64,000 nucleotides of DNA from NCBI GenBank assembly GCA_015680905.1, contig CM027377.1, positions 11,680,501-11,744,500 on the forward strand, in the 5' to 3' direction. The notes under the pieces are model-generated. The model was not told the origin of the DNA. It saw only the letters and a program-made list of their open reading frames with translations, and did no database searches. The first letter of the stretch is position 1. Each line of letters opens with the position of its first letter. Position numbers and translations under genes: made by a program. Source of the DNA: Coptis chinensis. Lineage: Eukaryota > Streptophyta > Magnoliopsida > Ranunculales > Ranunculaceae. This document shows, one piece after another, positions 56,331 through 64,000 of the stretch.

Positions 56331-56760
56331 TGTTCTTGGCAGAAATGTGAGTTCAGGTTAATAAAATCCAGTTCTTGGCAGCAATGTCGAGTTCGGGTAA
56401 AAAAATCCTGTTCTTGGCAGCAATGCGAGTTCAGGTCAATAAAATCCAGTTTGCAGCAATGTTAAATTCGGGTAAAAAAATTTGTTCTTGGCAGCAATGC
56501 GAGTTCAGGTCAATAAAATCCAGGTCTTGGTAGCAATGTCGAGTTTGTGTCAAAAAATCCTGTTCTTGGCAAAAATGCGAGTTCAGGTCAATAAAATCCA
56601 ATTCTTGGCAGCAATGTCGAGTTCGGATAAAAAAAATCTTGTTCTTGGCAGTAATGCGAGTTCAGGTCAATAAAATCCAGTTCTTGGCAGCAATATCGAG
56701 TTCGGGTAAAAAAATCCTATTCTGGGCAGCAATGTGAGTTCAACTCAATAAATCCATCTC
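56331..56760 (+). repeat. Dimeric repeats in Tat-B
   Basis: Alternating half-units GTTCTTGGCAGCAATG with CGAGTTCAGGTCAATAAAATCC or CGAGTTCGGGTAAAAAAATCC. The dimer period is about 78 bp with several copies. Confidence 0.8.
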
Positions 56761-57084
56761 TGAGCAACAGTGTGAACTCAGATCAAGATCGTGGTGACAG
56801 AAAATATGAAATATGTGGTATGGAGTGGTCGATACTAGATTACAGAATAAGGAGAAAGTAAGGTATGTCTTTATAAGTAATATTTTAATAAAATGTCGAT
56901 GTCAATGTCGAATGTCGACATTGATGTTTATTTATGGATACAATGTCAAAGCACAAAACATGTATTAATAATTAAGGATGACAGTGGACGATATAGTGAA
57001 ATAATATTTCATTAAAAAGGGGAAAAAGCGTAGGCTTAACAGCCTATTATAAGTTGAAATAAAAACTTAAAATATAGATAACAA

Positions 57085-57423
57085 GACTAATCATCATCTT
57101 CATCATTATCATTATCATCATCATCCTCATCCTCATCTTCATCTTCATCTTCAGCATCACCATCTTCACAATCATCCTCATCATCATCACAAGTGGTGGA
57201 AGACCCATTTCCATCTTTAACATAGTAATAGCAGTATGGATCTCTCAACCATTCATCATTACATTCTTCTTCTTCATTGGTTTTTTCTTCTTCTAATTCT
57301 TCTTCTATTTTGTCCTCGTCATTAGAGTAATCTGTAGTAGTCGCAGTCAGACCAGTGAGGAGGCAAATCGGGTAGAACCATAAAAATGGCTAAGATAATA
57401 AGGAAGAGGGAGATGAGAGACAT
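57085..57423 (-). other. Antisense acidic mini-ORF in Tat-B
   Basis: The minus strand starts ATG at 57423 with a hydrophobic stretch (MSLISLFLIILAIFMVL) for about 34 codons. The neighbouring frame then encodes about 80 residues rich in Asp and Glu (EEELEEEKTNEEEE, then a DEDEDEDD tail) from CAT/CTT triplets on the plus strand. A 1-nt shift separates the halves. This could be a real signal-peptide-plus-acidic protein, or triplet expansion by chance. It is not the main aORF. Confidence 0.3.
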
Positions 57424-57859
57424 GGTTTCTTGTCAATTAAAATAATGGGGATTGGTCGGTAGGGAATTTGTAAGGGATGATTCAAAATCAAATATTTAAA
57501 AGGCTTTTATAATGGAAAAAGTTTATACAAACGAGAGAATTTAATGGTGATTAGCAAGAAAATGAGAAATATTAATGGTAGGTGAGCATGAAAATGAGAA
57601 ACAGTAATGAAAAAGTAGTTATTCATTGTTTGTGCGTGGGACAGTTAAAGTTTGAATTATAATTAAATAAGCCTTAATGACATGGTTTAATTCAACGAAT
57701 GTTGGTGTTTGAGCCAGTTGATAGGGTTATTGTTTGTCAAAATATAAATATTTATTTTCTTTTTATCTAAAGCATGGCAAAGGGTGTAAAGGTAAGCAAA
57801 AAAGGCTGGTGATCTGTAGATTCTCATCTCGATACCAGGTCAGAAAAGTATGATTCAAA

Positions 57860-58440
57860 AGCAAAGGTATATATGGAGGTATATCGATGTTAAACATATA
57901 TCAAGTATCGATAATATTTTTAGTTGGAGTGGTATCCAAATTCATTTTTAATTTTCAAAATCTATATTAACTATCGATATTGCTTTTAGTTGGAGTGGTG
58001 TCGAAACTTGATTTTAATTTTCAAAATATATAGTAAGTATCAATACTGCTTTTAGTTGGAGTAGTATCGAAATTTGATTTAAAAAAAATTCAAAATATAT
58101 ATTAAGTATCGATACTGCTTTTAGTTGGAGTGGTATCGAAACTCGATTTTAAAATTCAAAATGTATATTAAGTATCGATACTGCTTTAGTTGGAGTGGTA
58201 TCGAAACTCGATTTTAATTTTCAAAATATGTACTAAGTATGAAACTCGATTTTAATGTTCAAAATATATATTAAGTATCGATACTACTGATAGTTGGAGT
58301 GGTATTGAAACTCGTTTTTAAATTTCAAAATATATATTAAATATCGATACTGTTTTTGGATGGAGTGGTATCGAAACTTGAGTAGGTGTCAAAATATACA
58401 TTAAGTATAGGTATTATTTTGGTTAGAAGTGGTATCGAAA
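57860..58440 (+). repeat. 66-bp tandem repeats in Tat-B, about eight units
   Basis: Unit: TATCGATACTGCTTTTAGTT, GGAGTGGTATCGAAACTCGA, TTTTCAAAATATATATTAAG. Copies diverge by scattered substitutions and small indels. A/T-rich and non-coding. Confidence 0.88.
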
Positions 58441-58613
58441 ATTATAGTTTTTATTGTTCAGGGATGATAAATATCAAATGTATTGCATACAAATTGAGTT
58501 TATAACAAGCAAAAAGATCTATTTCCATAATTCAAAGGGAGTTTAAAGAGAGCTAGAGAGACAGTTAGATCATTGTATCAATATTACAATCAAGGGATAT
58601 CAAAGAAATAAGA

Positions 58614-61430
58614 TTAGTTTTGGGTGAGCTTGGCATCGAGGCACTTGCTTTCAAGAAGGGTGTTGAGGGTAGCCCGCACTTCAATTCCGTCCAAACAGCT
58701 GGGTGTACTAATGAGCGAGTCTGGATTGAAAGGTGGGGTACTCATTGTTGTATCAATAGCTTCAATAATAGGGGTGGCAGAGTCCACAACGTCTTTTTCA
58801 AAATCAGGGGCAGCACTGTCAGAAGGCATCTTGCTCTCGTCATCAGAGTCAAGGTTGTATTCGTGATAATGTTAGCGGGGAGATATGGTCTGAAACTCCT
58901 CATTGTTGTAACACAATATTTCATATGAGTATCAGCAGTGGCCAGGTCAAGTTTAGCCTTCTAAACTTCTACCTCAAGACTAGCTATTTTTGCTTCGAGA
59001 TCAGTTGTTTTTGTTTTTTCTTGCTCGAGGCTCGCTGCATGGTCATCATAAGCCTTCTTAAACTTCAAGATCAACTCGTTATTTTCATCGATAAATTTCT
59101 TCATCTCGACGTTGGCAGATTTGAGCTGGGAGCAAGTGGAAGCATCCTTTTTCTTTTCTTCTTCCAGAGAATGTTGCATTCTCTCCTTATCTTGTTTCAA
59201 TTTCTCATTATCTTCCCGGAGGAGGCGCAAGGTCCTCATATCATCCTCAAATTGGCCAACAGCAGCAACTTTAACTTGAAAGGAAGATAGGATTCATGAA
59301 TATATTATATACATCGTGAGCAGAGTAGGATAAGAGTACGACCAAAGTTGTTTCTTTACCTTTTCAAGAGAGGAGCACAATATATGAAAATGTTCGATTG
59401 TGCCAATTTCAGCCATGGCTGATCTATCTCGAGGGAGAATAGTATTCATGACAAGAGCTTCTTCGAGGCCAGGCGTCGGAGGATCAGAGAATAAAGAAGC
59501 AGATTTAGGAATTTTTTATTTGTTTCGAAGGACAAAGTCAGCGACAAATGCTTCGGAATGAGAAGAGGAGCTTGAAGTTGTGGGGGAATCAGTGGGTTTG
59601 TGAATGGCTGGTAAGGTGGATGATTTGGCAAGCACAGGAACAGTTGGTTCAGTATTGGTAGTTTTGGCAGTTTTTGGTACCTTCGAGGTTCGGGGTACAT
59701 CAGTGGAAACATGTTCTTTTCTTTTCTTTTTATGAAGACTGGTATCGGTAGGTGGTTCTTAAGGAAGAGTAGGAGCTTGGAAGGAGCTGCCAATTGTTGC
59801 TTTGTGCAGAAACTTTTTCAGGTGTTTGGTGGATTTGTCTTGAACATGAGGAATGCGAGAGCCCATATCTGTGTACAATAAGCAGTAATGATCAAATACA
59901 TTCTGCAAAAGTGGATAATTATAGAAAGCGGGAACTTCTTTTTTGATTTTGGAAAAAAGATCTTCAGTCATTTTAAAACCATTTAGCATATAATCAAAAT
60001 AACATCGAAGAGTGTTAGCAGGCAATTCAACAGAATCAAAAGTTTTTCTCAATACTTTTTCAGATGAATAAGGTTGTAAAAGACATGGAATAGTTTTGCA
60101 TGGCATAACAGATTGGGGAGGTAAATGATCTTGACCTTAAAGGATGGTACTTTTTAGGAAATATAGATAAGCGATATAATTATCGATATCGGGAATATTG
60201 ATATTTATTTTTGGATTGCCATATTTATCAGCATCAGTTCGAGTAGTAATTTCTTCATCAGTGCCTTTTAGAAGCTTCATTACTCTAGTGGATTCTCCAA
60301 GACTTCTCATCGAGGTTGGTTTTGGTACTGAAACAAAGTCACAACGGTAGACCAGTCAGATAGCAGGTCTGAGATAGAGAATTGAAATAAGGGTTCAAGG
60401 GATGAGGTGGTGTAAAATAACGTACCTCTAATGTTAAAGACAGGATATGCCAAGGATGGAATAGTGATCAAAGCAGATGACTCCCACTGCCCAGATATAA
60501 AGATAGGGTATAATGGCCATCTGAAATCGCTATCTCGGTTTATCTGTATGATGCCTGTGCAGTTGATTCATTTTTTGGGGTAAAAATAGCCACTAGGCTT
60601 TGATATACCATTTTTATTCTTCTCGTTACGTTCGACAAAGGTATAGTGTTTTTGAATGTTGATGAGACGAATTCTTTAGGATATCCAGACATCAGATGCA
60701 AGGTAAGAATTATAGTAATTACAAATGTGCAGCAATCTCCAAAAATTGCCTGTGCCTTGGCCAGGAGAAATGGTCAGATAGTTCAGTACCTCTCGATCGA
60801 GGTTAGATAAGGGGAAGGCAAAACCAGACTAGTTGCCCAACAAAGAATAATGGTTGTTTTGGGATCACCACTTTGGCATCGAGTTCCTCTAGTACTTCCA
60901 GCGTAATGTCGAAGATAGACAGTGTCTGGTATCTGGTAGGCAGCTTTAACTATGTCTAAGTTAGGTCTTTTTGGAAAACAAGGGTTCAAAGCACTACTCC
61001 ATATGCTGTTATCGTCCATAACTTCGCGCTCAGACTACGAGCTCACAGTCTCAAAAGGATGGCAGGATAAGCCATCAGCCAAATACGTAGGGTGCCATTC
61101 TGGTTCGCCAGTTTCAGTTCTTCGTGATGACGAAGCCTTAGAAGACGAGCTGATTCCAGTTGCAGATTCAATACTTTCGTTCGACGTGTCGGTATCACTA
61201 GAAATAATAAATATTTTATTAGAATTATATCCTTTATCTGAGCTACTATCACTATATTGAGTATAATTATATAATATATTATTTACTAAACACGTATCGA
61301 GGTCTCTAGATGATAATGTTGGGGTTCGAGGTGAAGAACTGTGTCTCAAACGCATACGTTCTTGACGTCGAAACCAGGATTGTTTCGAGAGAGTGCGTAT
61401 AAAGTTAACATAAGTTTTTCTCCTAGCCAT
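58614..61430 (-). pseudogene. Antisense ORF (aORF) of Tat-B
   Basis: Start MARRKTYVNFIRTL at 61430. A Ser/Thr/Asp-rich N-terminal part is followed by RPNLDIVKAAYQIPDTVYLR and, in another frame, LDREVLNYLTISPGQGTGNF followed by WRLL, matching the Tat-1 aORF motifs. Later open segments are 59759-60106, a Pro/Lys-rich linker (59446-59793), a long coiled coil (58961-59239: LREDNEKLKQDKERMQ, LEEEKKKD) and an acidic tail (58614-58829). Stops and frameshifts separate them. The domain order is the same as in Tat-1. Function unknown. Confidence 0.68.
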
Positions 61431-61903
61431 ATTGTCAAAAATTATAATTCAAGGTCTAATTAGTATAGAGATACACATATAATATGTGAATATTCAAAGC
61501 CTAAGCCCTAAGTATAATAATCTGGAAAGAGAAGCAGGTGAAATTGTTCAAGATATTTTAAGGTAACGATAAAGTTGGGCCAAGGAGTAGCGTGTTAAGC
61601 TGTTCTTTTTACTAACCTGATAATTGTGCAAAAAGATTTGCTGAGGACGACAGCAAATACGGCTAAGATTAAGCTTTCCAGATGATGTTAATGGTGGTGG
61701 GGTTTGGGTTTTCTCTCAAGCTTTTTCGCAAATAAGTGAAGAGAGAGAAAGCAAAATAAAGCTTTTATAATTTCGATATGGCTGATCTGTTTCCAGCTGT
61801 AACCGCTTGATATTTTGAATTTCGAAATTTTTAAAATTGTTTTTGGTTCTCGAAGCGTTCAAATTTTTCGTGGTCTAAATTTAAAAGTTTCAAGAGGGGG
61901 CAA

Positions 61904-62260
61904 TGTCGTGGGTAAATATCGTCAACCTGATATGTCAACCAAAATATCATGATTAATATCGATATTTCGCACTAGAGTTTGTATGTTGCAGGAAAAGTGG
62001 GAAAATGATGAAGAATAAGAGAATGGACACATGGCATTACATGATTGGGTAAAGCGATTATCACAGCACTATATAAAGACTGGGAGGAGGAAGAAAGGGT
62101 GATTCCGAATTCATTATAGACAATCCAACAAAACCAGAGCAGAGAGAGAAAGAAAAAAAGAAAACTTGTAACCATTGTTATCAATGAATAAACAAACATT
62201 TCCTTTCAAACTTTGTTCTTAATCTTGTTTAGAGTCTTGATTACTGTTCTTAGTGAAACT
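61904..62260 (+). repeat. 3' LTR of Tat-B
   Basis: Starts TGTCGTGGGTAAATATCG after the purine tract. Contains CACTATATAAAGACTGGG (TATA) near 62070 and CAATGAATAAACAAAC, as in the Tat-A LTR. The right end is not sharply defined. Confidence 0.65.
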
Positions 62261-62519
62261 TCTTTGCGAACTACACCATGGACAATAGGACGCAACTTTC
62301 TCCATGAGTGTCTAGATAAGGTCGTAGATTTCCGGCGGAAGAGCCCCGGAGAGCTTAGTCAACGACTGTATAAGCCAATCAACCCATTTAAAGTGGAAAG
62401 ATTTCCCTCCAAGATGGAGAATTTTAGTTTCTTATCCACTATTTTAGCTAATTAAAAACGGTAAGAAAAAGGTATTAAACTAGATTGCCCTTGGATTTTC
62501 AATAATTTACCGAAAATGC
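62261..62519. other. Unassigned spacer between Tat-B and the copia relic
   Basis: No ORF of note, repeat or gene recognised. Confidence 0.4.
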
Positions 62520-64000
62520 AGAGCCCCTTTCATAACCTCTTCCTTCAACCTAAAATGAAATGACTAAAATGCAGAGGCCAGTTGTGATTGACTGCAAGAG
62601 AGGTAACAATACGCACAGAGTCTAACTTCGCCACATGAGAAAAAGTCTCAGAGTAATCAATATCATATGTTTGAGTAACCTTTAGCAACCAACCGAGCTT
62701 TTAAACAAGAGACAGTGCCATTTGGATTATGTTTGACTATGAAAATCCACTTACAAGCAACCACTATCTTCCCAAGAGGAAGAGGAGTAAGCACCCAAGT
62801 CTGATTAGAGTACAATGCACTCAACTCCTCCTCCATAGCTTGCCTCCAGCCAGGATGAGATAAGGCATCTCTGTAATTAGTAGGCACAGAGACAGAGAGC
62901 AATGAGATAGCAAATGCCTTGACAGGCAATGGTAAATGATCATGAGAGGTAAACTGAGAAATATAATACTGAGCATATCGACGAGGAAGACATATGCTAC
63001 TAAGAGGGCATCCAACTTTCCGGAGAACAATAGGAATGTAAAGTACAGAAGGAGGAGCAGGAGGATCAGTAAGCAAAGGCACATGACATGGGGGCAGAGG
63101 TGAGCAAGGAGGTGAGGGCACATGATCCAGTTAGGCTGCATCGAGTAGGCACGCGCCCTCAGTTTGTGCTGCAGGAATAGGCGCGCCCATCAGGTATATG
63201 TGCTGAACTTGTGAGCTCTTCCAGTATTAGGCCTGGAAAGTCAACAATGCACTCATCCAATACTGAAATAGGAGATGGCAGTTGGCGCATGCCTTTAGTT
63301 TGTGCCCTTAGTTTTATATGTTATGAAGTTGTGTGCTCTTCCAGTACTGGAGTAGGAGGATGCAAAACTTCCTCGAAAGGTTCTTTAGACACCAGTCCCT
63401 TGAGAGAATAATACGATACATCCTCAAAAAAGGTTACATCGGCACAAACATAAAACTTCCGAAGGTGAGGATTGTAACACTTATAACCTTTCTGTGTACG
63501 AAAATACCCAAGAAAGACACACTTAGTAGCACGAGGGTCTAATTTGAATTTGTCACGACCAGGTTGAAGATTATGAACAAAACAAACACACCCAAACACC
63601 CTAGGAGTAAGAGAAAAGAATGGTTGACTAGGAAAGAGAATAGACATAGGAGTTTTTCCACCTAACATTGAAGAAGGCAAACGATTAATCAAATATGTGG
63701 CAGTAAGGACTACCTCTGCCCAATAAAACTTTTGGAGATTGCTTTGAAACATTAAGCTATGGGCAACTTCAAGAAGAGGACGATTCTTTCTCTTAAGAAC
63801 CCCATTTTGTTGTGGGGTGTCAACACAAGAGGTTTGATGAGTAATACCGTTATCAGCAAAGAAACATTTAAACAAAGCAGAATCACAATCCCTAGCATTA
63901 TCACTCCTAAAGACTTTCAACTTTGCAGAGTATTGATTAGTGATTTTAGCATAAAATTTCTGAAAAACAGAAAAGACTTGAGAACGATTCTCCATTATAT
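62520..64000 (-). mobile_element. Ty1/copia integrase and RT relic, runs off the window
   Basis: 63995-63321 encodes the integrase core and tail: KVFRSDNARDCDS (Asp), TPQQNGVLKRKNRPLLEVA (Lys where the catalytic Glu belongs), FYWAEVVLTATYLINRLPS and FGCVCFVHN. 63121-62663 encodes the RT start: GWRQAMEEELSALYSNQTWV, VACKWIFIVKHNPNGTV, KARLVAKGYS. It continues in another frame to SHVAKLDSVRIVTSLAVNHN near 62590, then is deleted inside the next RT motif and stops. The linker at 63120-63320 has degenerate duplications. Order and motifs are copia-type. Confidence 0.88.

Larger units (their letters stand above)
52650..62260 (+). mobile_element. Tat-B: 3' part of a Tat-lineage retrotransposon
   Basis: Starts in the protease-RT linker (AKFTQELKQNEEP). 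It contains RT, both RNase H domains, integrase, a long 3' region with two repeat families, an antisense ORF, a purine tract (CAAGAGGGGG) and a 3' LTR. The RT and RNase H proteins are similar to those of Tat-A but clearly distinct, so A and B are separate insertions of related elements, not one element split in two. Confidence 0.82.

Overview
This is nuclear DNA of a flowering plant, most likely a eudicot. The evidence is spliced genes of plant-specific families (a SNAP33-type SNARE, a BAG8-like co-chaperone, a chromomethylase) surrounded by layered plant transposons. I see no bacterial or organellar gene layout, no tRNA or rRNA gene and no CRISPR array. I could not assign a genus.

Layout. 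1-2177: a PIF/Harbinger DNA transposon on the minus strand, with its right terminal repeat at 2157-2174. 2597-12955: a full-length but decayed Ty3/gypsy Tat-type retrotransposon (Tat-1). It has LTRs, primer-binding site, gag, protease, RT, two RNase H domains, integrase, a tandem-repeat block and an antisense ORF. An 820-bp hAT-like MITE with a perfect 8-bp target duplication sits inside its integrase. 13.7-22.95 kb: a gene island with three apparently intact genes: SNAP33-like (+), BAG8-like (+) and an NYN/LOTUS protein (-). 23.9-26.9 kb: a broken MULE transposase gene that carries an OTU cysteine-protease domain. 27.05-37.4 kb: two head-to-tail, internally deleted Tat-like elements joined LTR to LTR, each with a long array of 85-bp repeats that form stem-loops. 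40.8-46.5 kb: a chromomethylase pseudogene (-), truncated at both ends, whose large intron is filled with LINE and LTR debris. 46.7-62.3 kb: two further Tat elements (A and B) fused with their RT regions duplicated and an LTR-like insertion between them. 62.5-64 kb: a decayed Ty1/copia integrase and RT fragment (-) that runs off the window.

How it fits together. Only the three island genes look functional. Their roles are membrane fusion (SNAP33), HSP70 co-chaperone function (BAG8) and probable RNA turnover (NYN/LOTUS), and they share no obvious pathway. Nearly all the remaining sequence is transposon. Many premature stops there look like C-to-T or G-to-A changes, as expected when heavily methylated repeats decay. 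One casualty of the same process is a gene of the methylation pathway itself, the chromomethylase.

The most unusual signals are five. (1) The stem-loop repeat arrays show paired changes in their two arms. (2) The LTR-LTR junction resembles that of a two-LTR circle. (3) Antisense ORFs with shared motifs lie downstream of integrase in separate Tat elements. (4) A MULE carries an OTU domain. (5) There are exact or near-exact tandem duplications inside the BAG8-like coding region and at the SNAP33 intron-exon boundary.
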